From: Anaerolineae bacterium
Lineage (GTDB): Bacteria; Chloroflexota; Anaerolineae; Aggregatilineales; Phototrophicaceae
Reading direction: 5' to 3'
Assembly (NCBI GenBank): GCA_022824365.1
Contig: JAJEAA010000002.1
Location: 163,700-227,699, forward strand
Length of the DNA stretch: 64,000 nucleotides
Positions 45,042 to 55,266 of the stretch are shown piece after piece. The position numbers were made by a program, and so were the translations under genes. Under the pieces are notes generated by a model, which was not told the DNA's origin, did not search any database, and worked only from the letters and a program-made list of their open reading frames with translations. How positions within the stretch are numbered: the stretch's first letter is position 1; the number at the start of each line of letters is the position of its first letter.

Positions 45042-46922
45042 CTAGAAATCTATTGTGAACGACAAAACCGAAAAGATGTCGCTGGCATGACCGGTCATCG
45101 TATCCACGCCGGGGATCTTCTTCACCGTGTAGCGATCATAAAGGATGACCATGGCTTTGTAATCTCCCGGCGGCAAGCCTTCGGTGGAGATCTCAACCGC
45201 GTACCAGGTCAGGATATTGTCATACAGGTGTCGATCCGACGCTTGCCGCGCCTTCTGCCAATCCGGCGTGATGATCTGGACGGATACGTTGTACTGCTCG
45301 AGTTGCCACTTGTCAGCGACTTCCCAACCAGTGACGACCCGCAGGGACTTCGCCTCATCATCGTACTCCGCAAACCGGTCGATGATCTTGATGCCATTGT
45401 CATAGTGGATTTCCCGATAGCCGCGATCACAGCCCAAGGAGCGCAAGGCATATCGCTGGGAGAATACCTCATCGGCATCCACCAGGAGTTTGCAGGGAAC
45501 ATAGTTCTGCTCAAGCAGCGCCTTGACCTCGGCGAAGTTGCCGGCCTGGTTGCCCGGCTCGTAGGTGAAAAGCAAATATGGATGCGCCCCAACACGCTGA
45601 TCAAACTCCTCGCGGAGTTCATCACCGGCCAGCTCGGTATATATGAAAGCGCCGTGAATGCCAAGCACAGCGCGAGAATAATATTCGACCGTACTGAAGC
45701 CAAAGCGCAAACCATTGTTCCAAAGGTCGGATTGAGTAAAACCCAAGATGGCGTCTTGCGGCCGCGCCTTGAATTGAAGGGCGTCGGCGAAACGATGCAA
45801 AGGCGGATGCGGGACGAGTAAGGATCGATGCGCCGCGTATGTCCACTGCTCCGCCTGCCGGTAAATGTGGTAGCCGCCGGCCAGCCATACAAGCGCGAAG
45901 GCCAGGACCAAGACAGGCCAACGAGGCGCAGACGTGAGAATATGCGCGAACATGACCAGCGCCAAAGCCAATACCACCAGGAAATAACGGAGCCGACGCG
46001 ACGACAAAAAGGGAAAAAATTCATGGAATACAAACAGAGCCGCTAAAATTGAAACGGCGATCAGGAGGAGCGACAGGATTTGGCTTGTCCGGTTGCGCCA
46101 TATTGTCCAGCCGCCGAGCGCAAACATTGCGATCCACAAGGCGTCGACGCCGTTCGTGAAAACGTTCGCCAGCATCGGGATTAATTCCACAGTAGCAGCC
46201 GCTTTGGACTGAACGACGCCGCTGTCTGCCGCTTCCATGAAGCCGATGGCGAGGAGCGGCACGTAAGGCAAGAAGGTCAAGCAACCGGCTGCCCAAGCGA
46301 TGAGCACATGGAACCAGCGACGGTCCTTGGGAGCAAGAAGAAGATGATGAACGCCCAAGCCCAATAATACAAAGGGCGAAAAAGGATGCGTGTAGAGCAA
46401 GGCGCTCGTCGAAGCCACGAACAATATCCAACTCGCAACGCCAGCCCGGGCGCCCGTCGCGAGCCGCCAGTACTGCCAGGCATGGGCGAGGCTCAACAGC
46501 AGCCACAAAGTGTAAAAGCGCAATTCGTGAAAATAGATGATGACAAATGCGTTCGTCGCGAACAAGAAGGCCGCTACTAGCGCCGCGCGACGATTGAGCA
46601 TATCGCTGGCTAGGCGGAATAACCAGGCGATGCAAAATACGCCAAATAGCAGCGAGAGATAGCGCAGCGGAACCTGCGGCCAGCCGACCAAACGCGCCCA
46701 GCCCGCGCCAACAATGGAGTAAAGTGGAACGCTGTAGGGATCGTGGGCAACGATGCTACGGACAATGCGGACGATATCATACGGCGGATCCTCAGCGCCC
46801 ATCGCGGAAACAGAAGCCATCTCATCCACCCACAAGATATCCGCGTTGAGTTGCGCCGCGCCCAAAGCGAAACCCAAGAGCATGACGACCACCATAACGG
46901 GGAGCGCCGCTCCGCGCGACAT
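45042..46922 (-). CDS. GT-C membrane glycosyltransferase-like protein, copy 1
   Basis: 626 residues from ATG 46922, sharing one base with the preceding GNAT stop (TGATG). Loop ILWVDEMASVSAMG with the DE motif, about ten helices, then the same C-terminal domain as copy 2: YDNGIKIIDRFAEYD, VTGWEVADKWQLEQYNVSVQIITPDWQKARQASDRHLYDN. The C-terminal domains are much more alike than the membrane parts. A tandem pair coming from duplication with diverging acceptor or donor use is likely. Downstream of the GNAT gene in one run. Confidence 0.75.
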   Translation of the reverse strand: MSRGAALPVMVVVMLLGFALGAAQLNADILWVDEMASVSAMGAEDPPYDIVRIVRSIVAHDPYSVPLYSIVGAGWARLVGWPQVPLRYLSLLFGVFCIAWLFRLASDMLNRRAALVAAFLFATNAFVIIYFHELRFYTLWLLLSLAHAWQYWRLATGARAGVASWILFVASTSALLYTHPFSPFVLLGLGVHHLLLAPKDRRWFHVLIAWAAGCLTFLPYVPLLAIGFMEAADSGVVQSKAAATVELIPMLANVFTNGVDALWIAMFALGGWTIWRNRTSQILSLLLIAVSILAALFVFHEFFPFLSSRRLRYFLVVLALALVMFAHILTSAPRWPVLVLAFALVWLAGGYHIYRQAEQWTYAAHRSLLVPHPPLHRFADALQFKARPQDAILGFTQSDLWNNGLRFGFSTVEYYSRAVLGIHGAFIYTELAGDELREEFDQRVGAHPYLLFTYEPGNQAGNFAEVKALLEQNYVPCKLLVDADEVFSQRYALRSLGCDRGYREIHYDNGIKIIDRFAEYDDEAKSLRVVTGWEVADKWQLEQYNVSVQIITPDWQKARQASDRHLYDNILTWYAVEISTEGLPPGDYKAMVILYDRYTVKKIPGVDTMTGHASDIFSVLSFTIDF

Positions 46923-47509
46923 CACGGATTGTTCCCGGCGTGTTGACTTGCGCGGTATTCGGGCGCTAGAAGACCGAATTGCCAGAGACTTTGATAGACG
47001 TTCCGCTGGTATACCCGCTCGCGCCAAATGCCCTCCAGCGTGAAACCGAGCTTCTTGAGAAGCGCCGCGGACGCCGCATTTCCCTCGACGACATCGGCTT
47101 CCACCCGATGTGTTTGAAGGTCCGCGAAGCAGAATTCGAGCAGCGCGCCAACCGCCTCAGTCATGATGCCCTGACGCCAAAAGTCAGAATGCAACTCGTA
47201 GCCGATTTCGGCGCGCCGATGCGCCCTGTCGTATAGATGAAAGCCGCAAGAGCCAATCATCCGGTCGGCCGGCTTGAGCGTGATCGCCCAACGAATTCCG
47301 GTCTTATCCAAGAATATTCGCTCCGCCCATTGGATGATTTCATAGCCAACCGCGTCGTTGGGCGCGCCTTGAAAATCAATCAGGTAGTCGAGTACGCCTG
47401 GACTATGCCAAACCGCCAGCCAATCGTGATGGTCATCTGCAGCGATGCGCCGCAAGATAAGCCGTTGCGTCTCAAGCGTCGGCGTTTCTGCAAAGTCGAA
47501 CTGCGCCAC
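46922..47509 (-). CDS. GNAT-family N-acetyltransferase (RimJ/RimL type)
   Basis: 195 residues. TPTLETQRLILRRIAADDHHDWLAVW at the start, then GSCGFHLYDRAHRRAEIGYELHSDFWRQGIMTEAVGALLEFCF (acetyl-CoA site) and VVEGNAASAALLKKLGFTLEGIWRERVYQ. It transfers an acetyl group from acetyl-CoA to an amine, of unknown nature. First gene of a coupled set with the two membrane glycosyltransferases, so it may modify a sugar amine used in the same envelope product. Confidence 0.83.
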   Translation of the reverse strand: MAQFDFAETPTLETQRLILRRIAADDHHDWLAVWHSPGVLDYLIDFQGAPNDAVGYEIIQWAERIFLDKTGIRWAITLKPADRMIGSCGFHLYDRAHRRAEIGYELHSDFWRQGIMTEAVGALLEFCFADLQTHRVEADVVEGNAASAALLKKLGFTLEGIWRERVYQRNVYQSLWQFGLLAPEYRASQHAGNNP

Positions 47510-47598
47510 AAGCGCCTCCGAATCTGGTCCTAGCCGGCAATATCCCCGGCATGTCCATCGTCTTTAGCGATCTCCCTCAGCATTTGCCCCCTGCCCTG

Positions 47599-49620
47599 CT
47601 ATAACCGCTCAGCGACGATCTCGACAATATCAGCAACTTTCGGTCCACTATCACCCTCACTCCGAGCATCTTCAAACATGCGCGCGCAGAAGGGACAGCC
47701 AACCGCCAGGACATCGGCGCCGGTTCCCGCGGCTTCTTGATATCGTTCCAGATTCACTTTGCGATCGCCATGTTCTTCTTCTTTCCAGAATTGCGCGCCG
47801 CCAGCGCCACAGCAAAAAGAATTCGACCGGCTCCGCGGCATCTCAATCAATTGCGCGCCTGAAGCCCTGAGGCTATTGCGCGGCGCGTCAAATACGTTGT
47901 TGTGTCGCCCGAGGTAGCAGGGATCGTGAAAGGTCACGTTGCTCCAATTTGACGGACTCGCGCTCTTCGGCAGCTTGCCCGCCGCGATCAACTCGTCGAT
48001 AAGCTGGCTATGATGAAGGACTTCGTATTCGCCGCCGAAGGCATGATACTCCGCCCCGATATTGTGCAAACAATGCGGGCAGGTGACGACAATGCGTTTG
48101 GGCTGGACACTGTCAAGCAACTCAACATTGGCGGACGCCAACTCGTAATACAGATACTCGTTGCCAGCGCGCCGCGCCACATCGCCCGTGCAGCGTTCAT
48201 CCTCGCCCAGAATCGCGAAGTTGACCCCGGCCGCATGCAGCACTTTGACCAGCGCCCGCGCCGTCTGCTGCGCGCGCGGATCATAACTGACGGCGCAGCC
48301 CGTCCAATACAAAATGTCAAAGCTTGGATTCTCGGCGACCGTCGGCACGGGGATATCCAGCCCGATCGTCCAGTCGGCGCGCGGCTCGGCGATTTGCCAG
48401 GGATTCCCCTGCCGTTCCATACCGTTGAACGCGCCCTGCAACTGGCTGGGAAACTCGCTCTCCATCAGTACAGCATCGCGGCGGATATCGAGGATATCGA
48501 ACATTGGCTCGTTGCCCACCGGACAGATGTCTATGCAAGCGCCACAAGCTGTGCAAGCCCAAAGCGCCGATTCGCTAAGCAGACTTCCCCGCAAGCTCCA
48601 ATCCGATTCGGCGCCGCTCGCCAAAGCCTGCCAATGCTCTTTCATGAGAAAACGCTTATTGACTTCCAGCGCGGCTGGCGAGAGTTCCTTGCCGGTCACA
48701 TAAGCCGGGCAGACATCCTGGCAGCGGTTGCACATAATACAAGCGAAGCCGTCCAGTATCTGCGTCCTCTGCAAGTCCTCGAGCCGGCCCGCGCCGAATT
48801 GCTCCTGGTCCTCATCCTCAAAGTCCAGCGGCTCCAATTCACCGAGCGAGCGGCGTTGCGGCCGTGTCAAGAAATTCAACGGCGCCATGAACAGATGCGC
48901 GTGCTTGCTCTGTGGGAAATAAGGCAAGAATACGAGAATCCCGCCCAGGGCGATCCACCAGAACAGATGCCGCAGCACATCCAGGGCATCGCCATTCAAA
49001 GCTCCCCACATCGGGGCGACAGCTGTGGCAAAGGGCATGAACATATCCGTCCCGTGTTGCGCCACTGCGACCGACTCGCCCAGGAATCGCGCGCCAACGT
49101 GCAACAGGATGAAGCCGGCTACGATCATCGAATCCAGAGTGACGGCGCCGGCGGCGACTTGCGGATGCAGCAAGATATTGTCATGGAATGCCAGCGCCGC
49201 TCCATTTGGGAACAAGAGTCGTCTCAAAACGAAATAGGCAATTCCGGCCAGCACTACGACGCTCAAAACATCGCTCAGCAAACGAAAGCCATCGTAAAAC
49301 CCGTCCGCCGCCCAAAGCTGAGTCTCGAAGCCCGGCGCGAAACCTGCCAGCAAGTCAATGGCGTTTACCAGGAAATACCAGGTGAAACCCAAAACCACAG
49401 CCCAATGAACCATACTGGTCAAGGGACGCGCCTTGAGCGTCGTCCGTTGTGTGATATACACAGCCAGCGCCTGGGATGCCCGGCGGATGAGACCCTCGCG
49501 CTGCAACTCGCCCTGGCCGCGACTTATGATCAAGAACATCTCTTTGAAGCCCGCGTAACTCGCGCCCAAAGCAAACAGCGCCAGGAGCAGGAATAACATC
49601 TTCTCTACATCAGTCAGCAT
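47599..49620 (-). CDS. EtfD-like membrane Fe-S oxidoreductase
   Basis: 673 residues from ATG 49620; starts at 49650 or 49683 are also possible. The N-terminal third has about five to six membrane helices of the NarI type with His residues for haem, next a two-cluster ferredoxin (CIMCNRCQDVCPAY and CTACGACIDICPVGNEP), then two CCG domains (TGCAVSYDPRAQQTARALV, ERCTGDVARRAGNEYLY; TFHDPCYLGRHNN, SFCCGAGGAQFW). This is the layout of HdrD-like and EtfD proteins, which pass electrons from electron-transfer flavoprotein to menaquinone in beta-oxidation. The fadNA genes 36 kb away fit, but no etfAB gene is in view. Confidence 0.82.
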   Translation of the reverse strand: MLTDVEKMLFLLLALFALGASYAGFKEMFLIISRGQGELQREGLIRRASQALAVYITQRTTLKARPLTSMVHWAVVLGFTWYFLVNAIDLLAGFAPGFETQLWAADGFYDGFRLLSDVLSVVVLAGIAYFVLRRLLFPNGAALAFHDNILLHPQVAAGAVTLDSMIVAGFILLHVGARFLGESVAVAQHGTDMFMPFATAVAPMWGALNGDALDVLRHLFWWIALGGILVFLPYFPQSKHAHLFMAPLNFLTRPQRRSLGELEPLDFEDEDQEQFGAGRLEDLQRTQILDGFACIMCNRCQDVCPAYVTGKELSPAALEVNKRFLMKEHWQALASGAESDWSLRGSLLSESALWACTACGACIDICPVGNEPMFDILDIRRDAVLMESEFPSQLQGAFNGMERQGNPWQIAEPRADWTIGLDIPVPTVAENPSFDILYWTGCAVSYDPRAQQTARALVKVLHAAGVNFAILGEDERCTGDVARRAGNEYLYYELASANVELLDSVQPKRIVVTCPHCLHNIGAEYHAFGGEYEVLHHSQLIDELIAAGKLPKSASPSNWSNVTFHDPCYLGRHNNVFDAPRNSLRASGAQLIEMPRSRSNSFCCGAGGAQFWKEEEHGDRKVNLERYQEAAGTGADVLAVGCPFCARMFEDARSEGDSGPKVADIVEIVAERL

Positions 49621-49812
49621 CGGCCACTGCTCGCTTTCCCTGCCTTTCATGAACCCGCGTCTCGCCCGAACCCAGTTTACCATTGCGGGCGGCATTCACG
49701 AAAGCGCGCGGAACCCGACGCAACGCCCGCTGCCACAGCATGCAAGCTTGCAGATGCGCCAGCCATCTGTAGAATGACAGTTGATGCGCAGATGATACAA
49801 GGAGCGACTTTC

Positions 49813-50409
49813 ATGATTGACTTCTCACCCATGCGCGATGGCGAAGTGAGCTATATGGATTACGCCGCGCGGGAAAATATCGGACCGAACGAACTGAGAG
49901 CCCTCAGCGACGAAAGTGTTGATCACTTGCTCGGCCTGCTGGCTGACCTCACCGACGCCGATATCGTCTTTGATCCAGACGATCCGGACGCCGATGACCC
50001 CTTCGCCGTCGAAGGCGAGGAGACTATCGGCTGGAATTTCGGCCACCTCATCGCCCACGTCACCGCCAGCTCCGAAGAAGGCGCCGCTTTGAGTTCGTTG
50101 CTGGCCCGCGGCATTCCAGCTTCCGAGCGGCCGCGCTACGAAACGCCCTGGCGGGATATCAAGACCGTCGCCCAGGTCCGCCAACGCCTGGAAGAGAGCC
50201 GCCGTATGCGCAACGCTTACCTCGAAACCTGGCCCGACGCGCCCCTGCTGAATATCGTCCGCGATGTCTCGGAACGCTTCACCGCCCGCTTTGGCGAGAT
50301 GAACGCGCCGGCCGCCTTTCTATTCGGCCTCTCCCACGAGACGGGCCACTACGATCAGATCGAAGAGGTCAGGCGACAAGCCCTGGCTGCCCGCGCCACC
50401 GCCAGCTAA
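49813..50409 (+). CDS. DinB-superfamily protein
   Basis: 198 residues from ATG 49813, with AAGGAG before it. Four-helix pattern with metal-type histidines in TIGWNFGHLIAHV and LFGLSHETGHYDQIEEVRR, the DinB/YfiT signature. Members bind a divalent metal; some use bacillithiol or mycothiol, most are uncharacterised. Not coupled to hisS, which starts 32 bases later with its own ribosome site. Confidence 0.8.
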   Translation: MIDFSPMRDGEVSYMDYAARENIGPNELRALSDESVDHLLGLLADLTDADIVFDPDDPDADDPFAVEGEETIGWNFGHLIAHVTASSEEGAALSSLLARGIPASERPRYETPWRDIKTVAQVRQRLEESRRMRNAYLETWPDAPLLNIVRDVSERFTARFGEMNAPAAFLFGLSHETGHYDQIEEVRRQALAARATAS

Positions 50410-50441
50410 GCGCAATTGACTACCCCGAACCCGGAGGCTTG

Positions 50442-51779
50442 ATGAGCAAGTTCATCGCGCCGCGCAGTCCGAAAGGCTTTCGTGACTTTCTGCCTGATAC
50501 CATGCTGCGCCGCAATTATGTCATCGACAACATCACCGAAGAATTTCACCGCTTCGGCTTCGAGCCCATCGACACGCCGATCCTGGAGTTGCGCGAAACA
50601 CTCTTCGGCAAATATGGCGAAGATGCCGAGAAGCTCATCTTCACCGCCCAGCACGGGCGCAGCACGCGCGAACCCCTGGCGATGCGCTACGATCTGACCG
50701 TGCCACTGGCGCGCGTCGTCGGGCAATACGAAAGCAAGCTCAACCTGCCGTTCAAGCGCTACCATATCGCGCCGGTCTTCCGCGGCGAGCGCCCCCAACG
50801 CGGCCGTTATCGCGAATTCTGGCAATGCGACGCCGATACCGTCGGCATCGCCAATATCAGCGCCGATGCCGAAATCATCAACTTGATGCATCGCATCCTG
50901 CAGCGTTTGGGCTTCCCGCAATATGTGATCAAGATCAACCACCGACAACTGCTTGTCGCCATTGGCGAGTTCTCCGGCCTGCCCGATGAACAATTGCCCG
51001 ACCTCTATCGTAGCGTCGACAAATTCGACAAGATCGGCGCGGAAGGCGTTCGCCGTGAATTGACCGAGCGCGGTATCGCCGCCGACGCCGTGGGGCGCAT
51101 GATGGACCTCATCCAAGCCAAGGAACCGGGAACAAGCAGCCTCGATCTCATTGCTGATGCCATCGGCGCGAAGGCCGCCGGCTTGCGAGACCTGCGCGAG
51201 CTGGCCGACCTGCTGGGCGACGCCGTCCCGCCAGAATGTTACGATTTCGACTTCACGATGGTGCGCGGGCTGGGCTATTACACCGGTCCCATCTTCGAGA
51301 CAGTTATCTCCGAGCCGAACTTGGGCAGCATCACCGGCGGCGGGCGCTACGACAATCTCATCGGTATGTTCCGCCGCCAGAGCCTGCCCACCACCGGCAC
51401 CTCATTCGGCATCGAGCGCATCATTGACTTGATGAACGAGCTCGACCTGTACCCTGCTCATCTCGGCGGCACGCTGGTCCAAGCGCTTGTGACCGTCTTC
51501 AGCGATGACGCGCGCGCCGCTTCGATGCGCATCGCCGATCAGTTGCGGGAGGCGGGCATCAACACCGAGCTTTATCTGGAAGCGCGAAAGCTGGGAAGAC
51601 AGTTCGCTTACGCCGACAAGAAGGGCATTCCTCTCGTCGTCATCGCCGGACCGGACGAGATTGAAGCGGGCGTCATCAAGTTGCGGCGATTGCGCGATGG
51701 TCAGGAAGTCACCGTTCTACTGCCGGATGCAGTTGCGGCAGTGCGGAACCTCCTCGCCGAGGCTGGTGCGTCCGAATGA
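50442..51779 (+). CDS. hisS: Histidyl-tRNA synthetase
   Basis: 445 residues from ATG 50442 with GGAGG. Class II motifs: PKGFRDFLPD at the start, YDLTVPLARVV, RYHIAPVFRGERPQRGRYREFWQCDADTVG (motif 2), DFTMVRGLGYYTGPIFE (HisA-type), GGGRYDNLIGMF and TGTSFGIERIIDLM (motif 3). C-terminal anticodon domain ELYLEARKLGRQFAYADKKGIPLVVIAGPDE. It charges tRNA-His. Confidence 0.96.
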   Translation: MSKFIAPRSPKGFRDFLPDTMLRRNYVIDNITEEFHRFGFEPIDTPILELRETLFGKYGEDAEKLIFTAQHGRSTREPLAMRYDLTVPLARVVGQYESKLNLPFKRYHIAPVFRGERPQRGRYREFWQCDADTVGIANISADAEIINLMHRILQRLGFPQYVIKINHRQLLVAIGEFSGLPDEQLPDLYRSVDKFDKIGAEGVRRELTERGIAADAVGRMMDLIQAKEPGTSSLDLIADAIGAKAAGLRDLRELADLLGDAVPPECYDFDFTMVRGLGYYTGPIFETVISEPNLGSITGGGRYDNLIGMFRRQSLPTTGTSFGIERIIDLMNELDLYPAHLGGTLVQALVTVFSDDARAASMRIADQLREAGINTELYLEARKLGRQFAYADKKGIPLVVIAGPDEIEAGVIKLRRLRDGQEVTVLLPDAVAAVRNLLAEAGASE

Positions 51780-53305
51780 TCTCACTCCCCCGCTCCAGCG
51801 GCATCCTGCTCCACCCGACATCCCTGCCCGGTCCCTACGGCATCGGCGACCTGGGCGCCAGCGCTTACCGCTTCGTCGACTGGCTTGAAGCGCACGGGCA
51901 ATCGATCTGGCAAGTCCTGCCGCTGGGTCCGACCAGCTATGGCGATTCGCCCTATCAAACGCTCTCCGCCTTCGCCGGCAACAGCAACTTGATCAGCCTC
52001 GACCTGCTCGCCAAAGACGGCTTGCTGCAACGAGGCGACCTGGTTGACGCGCCGCCCTTTCCGCGCGGCAAAGTCGACTACGGCTGGATCATCCCTTATC
52101 ACAATCAGAAATTGTCAATAGCCTGGCGCAAGTTCAAGAACAGCGTCGACGGCGCCTTGAAGCTGGAATATGAGCAATTCCTCGACGAGCACCGGTTCTG
52201 GCTGGAAGACTTCGCCCTCTTCATCGCCCTCAAGCGTCAACACAAACTGCGCCCCTGGGTTCAGTGGGAAGCCGAGCTGCGCCGCCGCGAAGCCGCTTCC
52301 ATCGCACAGGCGCGCAGCGACCTCGCCGAACATATTGATGCCGAACGCTTCCGCCAATGGCTCTTCTACCGACAGTGGGCGGCTCTGAAGTCCTATGCCA
52401 ATAGCAAGGGCATCCGCCTGTTTGGCGACCTGCCGATCTTCGTCGCCCATGACAGCGCCGATGTCTGGGCGCGTCAACATGAGTACTATCTCGACCAAAG
52501 CGGCAATCCCACGGTGGTCGCCGGCGTCCCGCCCGATTACTTCAGCCCGACCGGGCAGCGCTGGGGCAACCCGATTTACCGCTGGGACATGATACAAACT
52601 GACGGTTACAGTTGGTGGATTGAACGCCTCAAGCGCCTGCTGAACCTGGTCGATTATGTTCGTATCGATCACTTTCGCGGTTTCGAAGCCTATTGGGAGA
52701 TCCCCGCCTCCGAACCGACTGCCGTCAAGGGACGCTGGGTCGAAGGACCGCGCGCCGCCTTCTTCGGGGCGATACAGAGCGCTTTAGGGGATCTGCCCAT
52801 CATCGCGGAAGACCTCGGTGTTATCACGCCGGGGGTGGAAAAGCTGCGCGATGACTTTGGCTTGCCCGGCATGAAGGTGCTGCATTTCGCCTGGAGCGAC
52901 TCGGCCAACCCTTTCCTGCCCCACAACCATAGGACCAATTGCATCGTCTACACCGGTACGCACGACAATAATACAACCCGCGGCTGGTGGGAGAATGAGG
53001 TAGACGAGCGGACGCGCAATTTCGTCAAGGATTACCTGGGCCAAGACTTGCGCGATATTGTCTGGACATTGGCGCGGGTCGGCATGCGCTCAACGGCGCG
53101 CGTCTTCATCATGCCGCTGCAAGATGTGCTGGGGCTTGGCGCAAACGCGCGGATGAATACACCTGGTGCGCCCGCCGGCAACTGGACCTGGCGCTTCAGC
53201 GAGAGCGCCCTGGAACATCCGGGCAAAGATGCCCTGCTGCATATCACGCGCCTGTATCAACGCCATCCCGACCAACAGGCGAAGCCCGCCGCCGCGCAAA
53301 GCTAG
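51776..53305 (+). CDS. malQ: 4-alpha-glucanotransferase (GH77)
   Basis: 509 residues. RSSGILLHPTSLPGPYGIGDLGASAY, SPYQTLSAFAGNSNLISLD, LFGDLPIFVAHDSADVWA, DYVRIDHFRGFEAYWEIP with the nucleophile Asp, IIAEDLGVITPGVEKLRDDFGLPGMKVLHFAW with the acid/base Glu, and YTGTHDNNTTRGWW. It transfers and disproportionates maltodextrins. It overlaps hisS by ATGA and precedes a maltodextrin hydrolase, forming a glycogen/maltodextrin pair. Confidence 0.95.
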   Translation: MISLPRSSGILLHPTSLPGPYGIGDLGASAYRFVDWLEAHGQSIWQVLPLGPTSYGDSPYQTLSAFAGNSNLISLDLLAKDGLLQRGDLVDAPPFPRGKVDYGWIIPYHNQKLSIAWRKFKNSVDGALKLEYEQFLDEHRFWLEDFALFIALKRQHKLRPWVQWEAELRRREAASIAQARSDLAEHIDAERFRQWLFYRQWAALKSYANSKGIRLFGDLPIFVAHDSADVWARQHEYYLDQSGNPTVVAGVPPDYFSPTGQRWGNPIYRWDMIQTDGYSWWIERLKRLLNLVDYVRIDHFRGFEAYWEIPASEPTAVKGRWVEGPRAAFFGAIQSALGDLPIIAEDLGVITPGVEKLRDDFGLPGMKVLHFAWSDSANPFLPHNHRTNCIVYTGTHDNNTTRGWWENEVDERTRNFVKDYLGQDLRDIVWTLARVGMRSTARVFIMPLQDVLGLGANARMNTPGAPAGNWTWRFSESALEHPGKDALLHITRLYQRHPDQQAKPAAAQS

Positions 53306-53323
53306 ACTCGCAAGTCGGAGGAA

Positions 53324-55213
53324 ATGTCTGTGATTGACAGCATGAAGCACTTGCCCCCCTGGGCGAAATACGTCCATCACGACAGCTCGGAAATGTTCCT
53401 CAGCGATATCACGCCGCGCATCGGTGATGTCATCAAGGTGAGCATTCGCGTACCCCAAGAAGCGACCCTGCGCGCGCTCTACCTGCGCAGCCGCCCCGAT
53501 GGCGAATGGAAGCGCATCCGCATGGAGAAGGACTCGCGCGCGGGCTGCTATGACATCTGGTCAGCCGAGCTGCCAATCACGATGTATCACAACAATTACT
53601 GCTTTCATTTCTTGACGGACGATCAATCCTTCTATTTCAACCAGGCGGGCTTGAGCCCTATCGACAGCCCCGATTGGTTCAACTTCACCGTCCTCGGCGA
53701 TTATGATCCGCCGGCCTGGGTTCGTGAGCAAGTCTTCTACCAGATATTTCCCGAGCGCTTCGCCAATGGCGACCCAAGCAACGATCGGGGTACCGGCGAG
53801 CCGACGCTAATGGGCAAACCGACGCTGAAACGCGATTGGGGCGAGCTGCCCCAGCCCTACCCCGACTCGCGCACGGTTGAGTTCTTCGGCGGAGATCTCC
53901 AGGGCATCACTCAGAATCTGGACTATCTGACCGACCTGGGCGTGACCGCGCTCTATATCTGCCCGATCTTTGACGCCGAGACCAACCACTTCTACGACAT
54001 TCGCAACTTTGACCAGGTCGCTCAATGTCTAGGCGGGGACGAGGCGCTGGCGGAACTGCGCCGCGAATTGACTCAGCGCGGCATGAAGCTCATCCTAGAT
54101 ATCACGCCGAATCACATCGGCTTTCATCATCCCTGGTACATCGACGCGCGGACGAATCCCGATGCCGAAACCGCCGATTTCTTCTATCGCGAGGCCGATT
54201 CCGGCGCTGTGGAATACTGGTTAGGCGTCCCCGTCATCGTGAAGCTCAACTACAGCAGCCAAAATTTGCGCGATCGCATGTACCGCGCCGACGACAGCTC
54301 AATGCGCAAATGGCTGCGCCCGCCCTACAGCATCGACGGCTATCGACTCGATGTCGCCAATATGACCGGCAACTATCGGCGGACGCAGAGCGGGGGCGAT
54401 GTCTGGACTGAGATGCGCGCCGCCATCAAAGCAGAAAATCCAAACGCCTATATGATGGGCGAGTTCTTCCAGGATAGCTCCGTCCAACTCCAGGGTGATC
54501 AACTCGACGCCTCAATGAACTACCAAGGCTTCAATACGCCGGTGCGCCGCTGGTTGGGCAAAGGGGATTTGGGCGTCGCCGAGCATCAGCCCTTTGGCGA
54601 CCCCAATCCGCTGCCCGCCGAATTCTTGGCGCTGCAGTGGCGGCAATACATGACCGCCATTCCCTACATCATCGCCTTGCAGCAATTCAACCAAATCGGC
54701 AGCCACGACATCAGCCGGATTCTGCGCGTCACCGAGGGCGATCGCGCTCTGGTCAAAGCGGGAACGGCGCTGCTTATGGCTTTCCCCGGCGCGCCTTGCC
54801 TCTATTACGCCGATGAAATCGGCATGGATGGCGGGCATGATCCCGATAACCGCCGCTGCATGCCTTGGCAGGAAGATCTCTGGAATCAGGACCTGCGCCG
54901 CTATCATCAGCAGGTCATCGCCATCCGCCGCGGCTCCCATGCCTTAAAACACGGCGGCTTTCAAATTCTGCATGCCGCCGGCGATCTGGTCGTTTTTCAG
55001 CGCCAATCCACGCGGGAGCAGATGATCGTGGCGGTTTGGCGGGGCCAGGACAATATGCCGGCGACAAACATTGACGCCAAGCTCGCCAATATTCAAGATG
55101 GCGCCGCGCTCACGGACCTGCTCGCGGGCGACCGCTACCAGGCGTCGGGGAACAATCTGCGCCTCGAGGGCATGGCGCATGGCCAAGCGCTCTTCCTCCG
55201 CGTCGAGACGTGA
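53324..55213 (+). CDS. GH13 maltodextrin glucosidase / neopullulanase-like
   Basis: 629 residues. An N-terminal CBM34-like domain (residues 15-125) precedes the TIM barrel: VFYQIFPERFANGDPSND, FFGGDLQGITQNLDYLTDLGVTALYICPIF, LILDITPNHIGFHHPWY, then IDGYRLDVANMTGNY with nucleophile Asp, AYMMGEFFQDS with catalytic Glu, and NQIGSHDISRIL with the stabilising Asp. Layout and length match the GH13_20/MalZ group that hydrolyses maltodextrins in the cytoplasm; no signal peptide. The start could be the ATG 53324 or GTG 53330. Confidence 0.88.
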   Translation: MSVIDSMKHLPPWAKYVHHDSSEMFLSDITPRIGDVIKVSIRVPQEATLRALYLRSRPDGEWKRIRMEKDSRAGCYDIWSAELPITMYHNNYCFHFLTDDQSFYFNQAGLSPIDSPDWFNFTVLGDYDPPAWVREQVFYQIFPERFANGDPSNDRGTGEPTLMGKPTLKRDWGELPQPYPDSRTVEFFGGDLQGITQNLDYLTDLGVTALYICPIFDAETNHFYDIRNFDQVAQCLGGDEALAELRRELTQRGMKLILDITPNHIGFHHPWYIDARTNPDAETADFFYREADSGAVEYWLGVPVIVKLNYSSQNLRDRMYRADDSSMRKWLRPPYSIDGYRLDVANMTGNYRRTQSGGDVWTEMRAAIKAENPNAYMMGEFFQDSSVQLQGDQLDASMNYQGFNTPVRRWLGKGDLGVAEHQPFGDPNPLPAEFLALQWRQYMTAIPYIIALQQFNQIGSHDISRILRVTEGDRALVKAGTALLMAFPGAPCLYYADEIGMDGGHDPDNRRCMPWQEDLWNQDLRRYHQQVIAIRRGSHALKHGGFQILHAAGDLVVFQRQSTREQMIVAVWRGQDNMPATNIDAKLANIQDGAALTDLLAGDRYQASGNNLRLEGMAHGQALFLRVET

Positions 55214-55266
55214 TAAAATTCAGACACTAACGACAGGATCAAGATCGGCAGCATCGGATTCAAAGA

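Noticed and set aside
48010..49596. Long open frame (528 codons) opposite the EtfD-like gene
   Set aside because: The minus-strand frame has clear Fe-S and membrane motifs; the plus-strand reading is low-complexity Gln/Arg/His-rich, typical of a shadow in GC-rich DNA.
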